This document shows positions 33,771 to 41,732 of a stretch of DNA of 47,058 nt, in pieces. This DNA comes from Clostridia bacterium. Lineage in GTDB: Bacteria; Bacillota; Clostridia; Lachnospirales; WQUN01. Position 1 is the stretch's first letter, and every line of letters begins with the position of its first letter. The notes beneath the pieces were generated by a model. The model worked only from the letters and a program-made list of their open reading frames with translations, was not told the DNA's origin and made no database searches. The position numbers and the translations under genes were made by a program. Location of the stretch: the NCBI GenBank assembly GCA_025997155.1, contig BNUF01000006.1, forward strand, positions 1-47,058. Reading direction: 5' to 3'.

Positions 33771-35565
33771 AGTTGAACTCGTGGCAGAGTCTGTTTATAT
33801 CCCCGACGCGTGTTTCAAGTTCAGCCGTAATTTTGCCTTGGGCATCGGAGAGTTCGGCGACGGATTTTATTTGAGCTCCGATTTTCTCGGTATACCCCCG
33901 AAACTCACGCATATCTTTTTCGATTGATTCGGAGGATTTTTTACACTGCGCCGCCAAGTCACGGATTTCCGTCGCGATGACCTTAAACCCCACGCCCAAC
34001 GCTCCTATATGCGCGGTTTCTATGACCGCGTTCACGCCCAGAAGATTCGTCCGCACGGAGATATCCTTGATGGTTTCGATAATATGCGCGGAGTTCCGTA
34101 TGCTTTTATCGGTTTTTTCGGAAGTTTGGACGCTTACCTCCTGCGCGTCTTTGATTGATTTTGACACGTCCGCGATTTCGCGTATAATCTTTGTCGTCTG
34201 TTTAATCGTTTCCTCCAATTCGGACATATATTCTTTCACGTCGTCGTCAAAGGTTTTCCTTGCGTGTATGTTCTCTAAGCCGCCCACAAGTTTTTTTGGA
34301 TTCCCGGATTTGTCGCGGAAAGATAAGCCGTAGAAGCGAAACCAGAGATACTCCCCGTTTTTGTGGCGCATACGATACTCGGTGTCATAGTGTGTACGCC
34401 CTGACGATTTGTCCAAAACAGAAGAAACCGCCTCAAACACAAACGAAAGGTCGTCGGGGTGAATCTTATCGCTCCAGCTGTTAAGGGTGTTCGGAAAATC
34501 GTGTTCGTTGCTGTATCCGACAAGGCGGCGGAGCTCGTCCGACCACACGGGAGTGTTTTTGTTAAGGTCGTCATACAGTATTTCCATATCGCAAATTCCG
34601 ATATGCGCCGCTTGACTGACAAGGTCAAAGTGTGTTTGCAGGTCTTTCGTCTTGTCGCAAAGAGCCTTAACCGTATCGTTTAATTTGTCGGTAACCGCCT
34701 TTATTTCGCCGTCAAAATCCTCCGTGTCGATTTTCGCAAGGTGATTCGCGGGTATCTCGGCGCATAGTCTCCCGATTGCGGAAAACGCTTGTTTGTAGCT
34801 CTTGATTAACTGTGTCGATTTACGCAGTTCCTCCGTGTCGTTTATGTCGCGCAAAACGCCCGTGAAAGAAACCGCCTCGCCGCCCGCCCCCCTGATAGTA
34901 TTCCCCGACGCGTGAAACCAGCGGTATTCGCCGCTTTTGAGTCTAAGCCGACATTTCAAGCCGTATGCCGTTCTCCCCGTCCTGTCGTTCAAGTGGTCGG
35001 CAAAAGCGGCGACCGCCCTCTTCGCGTCGTCCGGGTGAATCCTCTCAATAAAACTACCGTAAACATTCGGGAAATCCCCCGTCCCCGAAAACCCCAGCAT
35101 ACTCCGCAGCTCGTCCGACCACGCGAATTTGCTCCCTGGATTTTCAAGGTCGCCAGACGCAATGTCCGCGTACCAAAGCCCCGCGCGCGCCGTCTCGATT
35201 GCAAGCCCGTATTTCGTAATCTTCCCCGAAACAGCTCCGTGATAACTCTCAAACGCGTCGTTAAAGTTCTCCCGCGCCTTTTGCAGTTTGTCCTTCTTTT
35301 TGCCGAACCACACCTTGAGATTCATAGTCTTTGATGCCTGAAGAACTTCCTCGCTCATCTTAAGAATCTCGGAAACGGTTTCGGAAACTTCCGCCTCCGC
35401 CCCCGCCCTCGAAAAAGAAAGCGCCTCAACGAAATTCCCGACCGCCCGCCGCATCATATCGCCCGCGAACGTCTCTTCCGCAATCTTAGTCCCGCCCTTG
35501 CTAGCCGCCAAAAACTTCTCGCTGAACTTATACAATTGCTCTATCTCTTTATCAGAATTAGCCAT
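33742..35565 (-). CDS. Soluble PAS-PAS chemoreceptor-like protein with short, divergent signalling domain
   Basis: A 607-aa protein from ATG 35565, chosen for its AAAGGCGGGG site. There are no membrane spans. Two PAS_3/PAC modules (near 150-260 and 330-440) are near-copies (WSDELRSMLGFS and WSDELRRLVGYS; RIHPDDAKR and KIHPDDLSF). The C-terminal part is a short MCP-type coiled coil. At the tip it reads TNLLGVNAVIETAHIGALGVGF, where typical receptors have ARAGE, so the CheA/CheW contact is altered. It may respond to cytoplasmic redox or small ligands through PAS. Confidence 0.8.
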   Translation of the reverse strand: MANSDKEIEQLYKFSEKFLAASKGGTKIAEETFAGDMMRRAVGNFVEALSFSRAGAEAEVSETVSEILKMSEEVLQASKTMNLKVWFGKKKDKLQKARENFNDAFESYHGAVSGKITKYGLAIETARAGLWYADIASGDLENPGSKFAWSDELRSMLGFSGTGDFPNVYGSFIERIHPDDAKRAVAAFADHLNDRTGRTAYGLKCRLRLKSGEYRWFHASGNTIRGAGGEAVSFTGVLRDINDTEELRKSTQLIKSYKQAFSAIGRLCAEIPANHLAKIDTEDFDGEIKAVTDKLNDTVKALCDKTKDLQTHFDLVSQAAHIGICDMEILYDDLNKNTPVWSDELRRLVGYSNEHDFPNTLNSWSDKIHPDDLSFVFEAVSSVLDKSSGRTHYDTEYRMRHKNGEYLWFRFYGLSFRDKSGNPKKLVGGLENIHARKTFDDDVKEYMSELEETIKQTTKIIREIADVSKSIKDAQEVSVQTSEKTDKSIRNSAHIIETIKDISVRTNLLGVNAVIETAHIGALGVGFKVIATEIRDLAAQCKKSSESIEKDMREFRGYTEKIGAQIKSVAELSDAQGKITAELETRVGDINRLCHEFNSRISSSNTV

Positions 35566-35644
35566 ACAACCCCGCCTTTCCGCAACCCCCGAAGGTGCAA
35601 TATTATCATATATTTCTCTAATTTTCAATATTAAAAGTATAAAG

Positions 35645-37759
35645 CTATTTGATAAACCTTATCTGAAGATTAAGTTTTAAGCTGTAACTATCGTTTTCTT
35701 CATATATGATACCAAAACCATGACGTTCTCTGCTTGCCGTTTCAAATCGTGTGTTTTTTATAAGATAATCTTCAAATTCGTTCCTGTTATAAAGATGATA
35801 GCACACGACTTCGCCGTCCTCGCGTACAACAATATACCCGCCGTTCGCGTCCGCTTTGCCTTGCCATATCTTAGCGGGCGTCATTCCCAACGCGCTTTCG
35901 GTTACAAGTTTCTTAAACTTATACTCATAAAAAGGTTGAATTGAATTTTTAGGATAGCCTAGCGGATTTTTATTATTTAACGCCTCAAGCGCGGATTTTA
36001 TTTGGGTATTTCCATAAGCATAGTGTTCGAGGAGCATTAGCGCGGTTATTTTGGGCAAATCCGCGTCAATCAGCATTAGATTGTTTTTGAAGGTCACATT
36101 GTCCATATCGACAAATTCTACCTTGTACCCCTCCGAAAACAAGCGTTTAAACTTCTGATTAAAATTCCCGTTGTCTGAATTAAACTCGCTAACCGCCGTT
36201 TCATTTATTCCTCCGATAATTTTGTATGTGAAATTGGTCGTTTTCCCCGCGTTAAGAAGTGTTGGCGGTTTTCCTAAACTCGACTTTATACTAAACCCAA
36301 ACTTTTGCTGCGAACATGTATGCGTGTCATAAGCTTTCATCTGAATATCGGCTTTATCGTTCGAGGGAGCTTTAAGTTTACCACACTTTATTTTCTGTAA
36401 AAAACCGTCTATCGCGGGAACTGTAAACGCGCCATCACCCTTTTTTATAACTTTAAGCAATTCTTTAGCCTCGCCGTCAAAATCCGTCCTAGGAAGAAAT
36501 ACCGTTATCTCTTTGTTCTCTTTGCAAAAAATACTGATATTGTCCCTCGTATCGTCATACGCGAAAACAATCTCTCCGATATTTTCTTTTCTGTATATTT
36601 TTATAATCTCGTAAAAAGTCTCTTTTTTGTTCAAATCCTCGTCTGCCGCGTATAGCTTGCCGTCCGCAAGCAATTTTAGCAGCGCGTAAACTTCTGACCA
36701 TTCACCTTTGTTTCCTGATAGGGACATAGTTTTCCTCTCATCTTCCAAAACAGCTTTTATTTTTTTGGCAATAGCTTCAATGACATTAACCGTTACGGAA
36801 TTTCCTAATTGTTTGAAAGAATGCGTGTCCGCAAGCGGTAACAAGAAATCGTCGTCAAAGCCCTGAAGTCTTGCCCATTCTCTCGGTGTCATTTTGCGTA
36901 TGCCCTTACGGTTTACCGTGCCTTTTATATGCGTAACAGGTTCAAAGTCCGTGAGTCTATCGTCCACGATAAGATTGCGTTCGTGTCCCATACCCCCGCA
37001 CACTATCGCTCCCGCAACGTCGTCAAGGCTACGGATTTCATAACCAAAACCGTGTCCTTTTGCCTCGTGTCTTTCCCTGTGTTTTACCAATGTATTCATA
37101 TATCTATCACTTAGGTAATATTTAACAGATACGGTTTCGCTCTCCATAATATCCCTTATGCGTTTTGTGCTGTCGCATGGTTCGGGAAAGTTAAACTCCT
37201 TTGGAGCTATATCGTTACGAAACGCAACTATATAAATCCTTTCGCGGTTCTGGGGAACTCCAAAGTCACGGCTGTTAAGTATTTTTTCAAAAACGGTATA
37301 GCCTATTTCTTCGAGAGTTCCCTTAATTATATCAAATGTTCTGCCTTTGTCGTGTATCGTTAAGCCTTTTACGTTTTCACAAAAAATAACTTTCGGCTTG
37401 TGCTGCGAACATATTCTCGCCACATCAAAAAACAGCGTTCCTCGCGCCATTCCTTTGTAGTCGTCGTCAAAACCTCTTCGCATACCCGCTAAACTAAACG
37501 CTTGGCACGGAAACCCCGCAAGGCAGATATCGAAACTCGGAATATCTTTTTCGTCAATTTGGGTAATATCTCCCGCGACCGCCATATCCGCCCCGTAATT
37601 CGCCTGATATGTTTTAACCGCCCATTCGTCCCACTCGCTCGCGAATACGGTTTCTATACGCTCGCCGAAGGCACGCTCAAACCCGCGGCGAATACCGCCT
37701 ATCCCCGCGAACAAGTCTATCGAACGGAATTTTGGCATACCAGATTTTGGTTCTCTCAT
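35645..37759 (-). CDS. Fused C5-cytosine DNA methyltransferase / HpaII-family restriction endonuclease
   Basis: One 704-aa ORF from ATG 37759 (GGAGG upstream). Residues 1-344 are a C5-cytosine methyltransferase: SAM motif FRSIDLFAGIGG (11-22), catalytic GFPCQAF with Cys85, ENVK (128-131), and the final LGNSVTV motif. Residues 345-704 start MSLSGNKGEWSEVYALLKLL and match, as I recall it, the N-terminal pattern and the about 358-aa length of R.HpaII-type endonucleases. HpaII enzymes cut CCGG, so that is the expected site. Usually the two are separate genes. An internal ATG with its own site lies at the joint. The region is richer in A+T than its neighbours, consistent with transfer. Confidence 0.8.
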   Translation of the reverse strand: MREPKSGMPKFRSIDLFAGIGGIRRGFERAFGERIETVFASEWDEWAVKTYQANYGADMAVAGDITQIDEKDIPSFDICLAGFPCQAFSLAGMRRGFDDDYKGMARGTLFFDVARICSQHKPKVIFCENVKGLTIHDKGRTFDIIKGTLEEIGYTVFEKILNSRDFGVPQNRERIYIVAFRNDIAPKEFNFPEPCDSTKRIRDIMESETVSVKYYLSDRYMNTLVKHRERHEAKGHGFGYEIRSLDDVAGAIVCGGMGHERNLIVDDRLTDFEPVTHIKGTVNRKGIRKMTPREWARLQGFDDDFLLPLADTHSFKQLGNSVTVNVIEAIAKKIKAVLEDERKTMSLSGNKGEWSEVYALLKLLADGKLYAADEDLNKKETFYEIIKIYRKENIGEIVFAYDDTRDNISIFCKENKEITVFLPRTDFDGEAKELLKVIKKGDGAFTVPAIDGFLQKIKCGKLKAPSNDKADIQMKAYDTHTCSQQKFGFSIKSSLGKPPTLLNAGKTTNFTYKIIGGINETAVSEFNSDNGNFNQKFKRLFSEGYKVEFVDMDNVTFKNNLMLIDADLPKITALMLLEHYAYGNTQIKSALEALNNKNPLGYPKNSIQPFYEYKFKKLVTESALGMTPAKIWQGKADANGGYIVVREDGEVVCYHLYNRNEFEDYLIKNTRFETASRERHGFGIIYEENDSYSLKLNLQIRFIK
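36727..36738 (-). promoter_or_regulatory. Internal ribosome binding site and start of the endonuclease half
   Basis: On the minus strand GAGAGGA is followed five bases later by an ATG (36727) that begins exactly at the endonuclease homology. A free 360-aa endonuclease could be made from it in addition to, or instead of, the fusion. Confidence 0.6.
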
Positions 37760-37790
37760 TTTACCAAACCTCCGTGATAATATACTAGTT

Positions 37791-37819
37791 ATTATAACGA
37801 ATACATTATAGCGCGTCAA
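37791..37819 (-). promoter_or_regulatory. Promoter of the restriction-modification gene
   Basis: On the minus strand TTGACG (37819-37814) and TATAAT (37796-37791) have a 17-bp spacer, 32 bp before the ATG. Confidence 0.8.
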
Positions 37820-37880
37820 TAAAATATTATGTTTTTAATTTAGCCCCATAAGTAGTATAATATAGAACGAGGTGAACGAA

Positions 37881-38687
37881 ATGGAGATACTTAAGGTAAT
37901 AATTCTGGGAATAATAGAGGGGATAACGGAGTGGCTTCCGATAAGCAGCACGGGGCATATGATACTCGCGGACGAGTTCATACACCTTGACGTGCCGCGG
38001 GATTTTATGAATATGTTCCTTGTGGTGATACAATTCGGGGCAATCCTCGCGGTGATTTCCCTGTATTTCAGAAAACTGTGTCCGTGGACGCTTGACGGAA
38101 AGTTCAAGGTCCAGCACGAGGTTGTGATTATGTGGATAAAGATAATCGCGGCGACACTCCCCGCCGCCGCCGCAGGCTATTTTCTCGACGATTTTATAAC
38201 AAAGCGTCTGTATAACCCCGTCGTTATCGGGGCGATGCTTATAATATACGGAATCGCGTTTCTGGTCGTCGAGAACAAACGCAAAAAGCCCACGGTAATG
38301 AAGCTAGAAAATCTGACCATGAAAACGGCGGTAACCATAGGTCTTTTTCAAATGCTTGCGCTGGTACCAGGCACGTCACGCTCGGGGGCGATAATCGTGG
38401 GAGCGTTGGCAATCGGCGTGAGCCGCGTCGTCGCCACCGAATTCGCGTTTTTTCTGGCGATTCCCGTAATGTTCGGCGCGAGCCTCCTTAAGGTTCATAA
38501 ATTTCAGGGAACTTTCACCCCCAACGAATCGAATATACTCATAATCGGTACGGCGGTGTCCTTCGCCGTCTCCGTTCTCTGCATACGTTTCCTTATGAAA
38601 TATATAAAAACCAACGATTTCAAACCCTTTGGCTACTACCGCGTGACTCTCGGTATTTTAGTTATTGTCTACTTTGCCCTTAAATGA
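37881..38687 (+). CDS. uppP: Undecaprenyl-diphosphatase (BacA/UppP)
   Basis: Recycles the undecaprenyl carrier for cell-wall synthesis, an integral membrane enzyme of 268 aa. ATG 37881 fits the GAGGTGA site better than GTG 37872 and gives the usual MEILKVIILGIIEGITEWLP start. The catalytic signatures ISSTGH and PGTSRSGAIIVGAL are both present, and about eight membrane segments can be traced. Confidence 0.94.
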   Translation: MEILKVIILGIIEGITEWLPISSTGHMILADEFIHLDVPRDFMNMFLVVIQFGAILAVISLYFRKLCPWTLDGKFKVQHEVVIMWIKIIAATLPAAAAGYFLDDFITKRLYNPVVIGAMLIIYGIAFLVVENKRKKPTVMKLENLTMKTAVTIGLFQMLALVPGTSRSGAIIVGALAIGVSRVVATEFAFFLAIPVMFGASLLKVHKFQGTFTPNESNILIIGTAVSFAVSVLCIRFLMKYIKTNDFKPFGYYRVTLGILVIVYFALK

Positions 38688-38689
38688 TA

Positions 38690-38840
38690 TAATGTAAAAA
38701 ATGTGAAAAATATGAATTGTGGATAACTTATGGTTATATTTTCCCCTTTAGGAGAGTAAAATAAAAGTTATCCACAAAAAAACGGAGTTATCCACACTCA
38801 AATGTGGATAACTTTCGGAAAATCTGTGGAAAATATACGG
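38690..38840. other. oriC: Candidate replication origin: DnaA-box cluster
   Basis: Four perfect DnaA boxes (TTATCCACA or its complement) are at 38718-38726 (-), 38768-38776 (+), 38788-38796 (+) and 38803-38811 (-). A fifth with one mismatch (TGTGGAAAA) is at 38825-38833. An AT-rich stretch lies at 38690-38765, suitable for unwinding. Four perfect 9-mers in under 100 bp cannot be chance. dnaA and dnaN are not next to it. It also overlaps the metG leader, so DnaA control of metG is an alternative. Confidence 0.72.
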
Positions 38841-38853
38841 AAAAGAGGTTAAT

Positions 38854-40788
38854 ATGTCAGAAAAACCAAAATTTTATATAACCACACCGATTTATTACCC
38901 GAGCGACCACCTGCATATCGGGCATTGTTACACCACCGTCGCCGCCGATTCGATTACGAGATACAAAAAAATGCGCGGATTCGACACCTATTTCCTAACG
39001 GGGACGGACGAACACGGGCAGAAAATCGAACGCGCCGCGCAGGAACGCGGAGTTTCGCCGAAAGAATACGTCGACAAAATAGTAGCTGGCATCGTTGACC
39101 TGTGGAAAACTTATCGGATTGAGTACGACGACTATATACGCACCACGGACGAGAAACACATAAAGTGCGTCCAGAAGATTTTCAAGATTTTGTACGACAA
39201 GGGCGACATATACAAAGGGGACTACGAAGGACTGTACTGCACCCCCTGTGAGACTTTTTTCACGAAACACCAGCTAGAGGGCGGCAAATGCCCCGATTGC
39301 GGGCGCGGCGTGGAGCAGATAAAAGAGGAGGCGTACTTCTTCAGACTCTCAAAGTATCAGGACGCGCTCACGAAACACATCGAGGACAACCCCGAATTTA
39401 TTATGCCGCAATCCCGCCAGAACGAGATGCTCAACAACTTCCTGCGTCCCGGGCTTGAGGATTTGTGCGTTTCGCGGACGACGTTCACGTGGGGCGTCCC
39501 CGTGACCTTTGACGAGGGGCATATCGTGTACGTGTGGGTTGACGCGCTCTCAAACTATATCTCCGCTCTGGGCTATCTCGCGGAGGACGACACAATCTTC
39601 AAAAAATACTGGCCCGCCGACATTCACCTGATGGCAAAGGAAATCGTGCGTTTTCACGCTATCACGTGGCCCGCTCTCCTTATGGCTCTTGACATACCTC
39701 TCCCAAAACAAATTTTCGGACACGGCTGGCTTATTTTTGACGGCGGCAAAATGTCAAAATCAAAAGGAAACACGGTAGACCCGCGTATTTTGGCGCAGAG
39801 ATACGGCATTGACGCGGTGCGGTACTTCCTTATGCGCGAGATTTCCTTTGGGCAAGACGGCGGGTTCTCAAACGAAGCGTTACTTCAGCGGATTAACTCC
39901 GACCTTGCGAACGACTTAGGGAATCTCCTCTCTCGTACCGTCGGAATGGTGGACAAGTATTTCGGCGGGGTTTTGCCCGAAAAACAGGCGGAAACGGAAT
40001 TTGACGCGTCAGTCCGCGAAAAGGCGTTGTCAACGGTTCAAAACGCGGAATCTCTTATCGAAAAACTGCTCTTCAGCGACGCGCTTGCGGAAATCTGGAA
40101 TTTTATACGCCGTATGAACAAATACACCGACGAAACGCAGCCCTGGGTTTTGGCAAAAGACGGCAGCCAATCGGACAAACTCGCGGGCGTTCTGTACAAC
40201 TTAGCCGAAAGCCTTCGCGTAATCTCAATACTTATAGCTCCCTTTATGCCAAACACCCCCAAAGAAATCCGCCGCCAACTCAACATAACAAGCGGTACGG
40301 ACTGGGACGACGCGAAAACTTTCGGACTTATCCCAAAAATTGTCAAAATTACAAAAGGCGATGTGATTTTTCCGCGTATTGACATTAAAAAAGAACTTGA
40401 CGAACTCGCGTTATTAGGTGATAATAAAGAAGAAGCGGCGGTGTCTTTCGCACCCAAAAAACCGGAGATTACCCTAGAAGATTTTGCCAAAACCGAACTC
40501 AAAATAGGAGTAGTCCTCTCCTGCGAAAAAGTCGCGGGTTCGGATAAACTCCTCAATTCCCGAATCAAAATAGGGAACGAAACGCGTACAATCGTTTCGG
40601 GAATAGCTCCCAGTTACACCCCCGAAACTCTAATCGGGAAACGCGTCGTCGTCGTCACAAACCTCAAACCCGTCAAACTTCGCGGTATCCTCTCGGAGGG
40701 TATGATTCTTGCCGCGTCGGGCGGCGACGGAAACATTTCGGTTATAACGGCGGACGGCGAGACCGCGGACGGCTCGGAGGTTAGTTAA
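38854..40788 (+). CDS. metG: Methionyl-tRNA synthetase
   Basis: Charges tRNA-Met; 644 aa. The class I motif HIGHCYTT (residues about 22-29) and KMSKSKGN (near 300) are present. The zinc knuckle CTPCE/CPDCGR falls between them. The C-terminal EMAP/Trbp111-like tRNA-binding domain begins near 540 (FAKTELKIGVVLSCEKV). AAGAGG precedes the ATG. metG followed by tatD is the classical near-origin order of Firmicutes. Its TAA overlaps the next ATG (TAATG). Confidence 0.95.
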   Translation: MSEKPKFYITTPIYYPSDHLHIGHCYTTVAADSITRYKKMRGFDTYFLTGTDEHGQKIERAAQERGVSPKEYVDKIVAGIVDLWKTYRIEYDDYIRTTDEKHIKCVQKIFKILYDKGDIYKGDYEGLYCTPCETFFTKHQLEGGKCPDCGRGVEQIKEEAYFFRLSKYQDALTKHIEDNPEFIMPQSRQNEMLNNFLRPGLEDLCVSRTTFTWGVPVTFDEGHIVYVWVDALSNYISALGYLAEDDTIFKKYWPADIHLMAKEIVRFHAITWPALLMALDIPLPKQIFGHGWLIFDGGKMSKSKGNTVDPRILAQRYGIDAVRYFLMREISFGQDGGFSNEALLQRINSDLANDLGNLLSRTVGMVDKYFGGVLPEKQAETEFDASVREKALSTVQNAESLIEKLLFSDALAEIWNFIRRMNKYTDETQPWVLAKDGSQSDKLAGVLYNLAESLRVISILIAPFMPNTPKEIRRQLNITSGTDWDDAKTFGLIPKIVKITKGDVIFPRIDIKKELDELALLGDNKEEAAVSFAPKKPEITLEDFAKTELKIGVVLSCEKVAGSDKLLNSRIKIGNETRTIVSGIAPSYTPETLIGKRVVVVTNLKPVKLRGILSEGMILAASGGDGNISVITADGETADGSEVS

Positions 40789-40940
40789 TGGAGACAAACG
40801 CAATTTTACGCGAACTCTTGTACCGCGCTTATAAGGCGACGACAACAGACGAGATGCTTAGGACGATTCGGGTAATGTGTTCTCCCGAAGATGTAGCTAT
40901 CGTTGAAAAAGAAATAGCCGACGAATCCAAATCGGAGTAG
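40788..40940 (+). CDS. Small protein between metG and tatD (50 aa)
   Basis: The ATG overlaps the metG stop (TAATG), so it is coupled to metG translation. The product is charged and helical (ILRELLYRAYKATTTDEMLR, ending EIADESKSE). GGAGG-like bases (CTCGGAGG, 40773-40780) lie upstream inside metG. No known family. It ends 4 bp before tatD. Confidence 0.6.
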   Translation: METNAILRELLYRAYKATTTDEMLRTIRVMCSPEDVAIVEKEIADESKSE

Positions 40941-40944
40941 ACAA

Positions 40945-41712
40945 ATGGAATATATCGACACGCACACACATTATGACGACAAAGTGTACGATTCGGACAG
41001 GGACGCTCTTTTCGCGCAAATGCGAGAGGCGGGAGTTTCGCGGGTTATCAACGTGGGCTCGGACATATCCTCGAACGCGCAAACCCTTGCGCTCGCGGAC
41101 AAATACCCTTTCGTTTACGCGGCTGTCGGGGTTCACCCGACCGGAACGCGCGAACTCACACACGAATCCTTTGAGGACATAAAAAACTTGCGCCACGAAA
41201 AAATTGTCGCAATCGGGGAAATCGGGCTTGATTACCACTATGAGGACACCGACAGGGACGCGCAGATACACTGGTTCAGGGTGCAGCTGCGCCTTGCGAA
41301 AGACAGGAAACTCCCCGTGATTATCCACGCGCGGGAGGCGGGCGAGGATTGCTACTCTATACTAAGAGAAGAACTCGCGTATGAAAACGGCGGCGTGATA
41401 CACTGCTTTTCGGAGGACCTAGAACACGCGAAACGCTATATCGATTTGGGTTTTCATATCGGAATCGGCGGCGTCGTCACCTTCAAAAAAGCGGACGTTT
41501 TGGCGGAAGTCGCAAAAAATATCCCTCTCTCCCGACTGCTAACCGAAACGGACTGCCCGTACCTAGCTCCCGCCCCCTACCGCGGAAAACGCAACAACTC
41601 CGCCCACCTCTCCTACATTGCGGAGAAAATAGCGGAACTTCGCGGTATAGACGTTTCCGAATTTCTGGACGCGGTAAACAATAACGCAAAAACTCTTTTC
41701 AGCTTGAAATAA
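40945..41712 (+). CDS. tatD: TatD-family metal-dependent hydrolase
   Basis: A 255-aa TIM-barrel DNase family protein. The metal ligands are visible: DTHTHYDD at the N-terminus, GEIGLDYHYED, VIIHAREAGED, IHCFSED, and TETDCPYLAPAPYRGKRN near the end. Probable 3'-5' exonuclease or D-aminoacyl/DNA repair function. It follows metG, as in Bacillus. Confidence 0.93.
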   Translation: MEYIDTHTHYDDKVYDSDRDALFAQMREAGVSRVINVGSDISSNAQTLALADKYPFVYAAVGVHPTGTRELTHESFEDIKNLRHEKIVAIGEIGLDYHYEDTDRDAQIHWFRVQLRLAKDRKLPVIIHAREAGEDCYSILREELAYENGGVIHCFSEDLEHAKRYIDLGFHIGIGGVVTFKKADVLAEVAKNIPLSRLLTETDCPYLAPAPYRGKRNNSAHLSYIAEKIAELRGIDVSEFLDAVNNNAKTLFSLK

Positions 41713-41732
41713 TATTCGGGGGGTATTTATTT

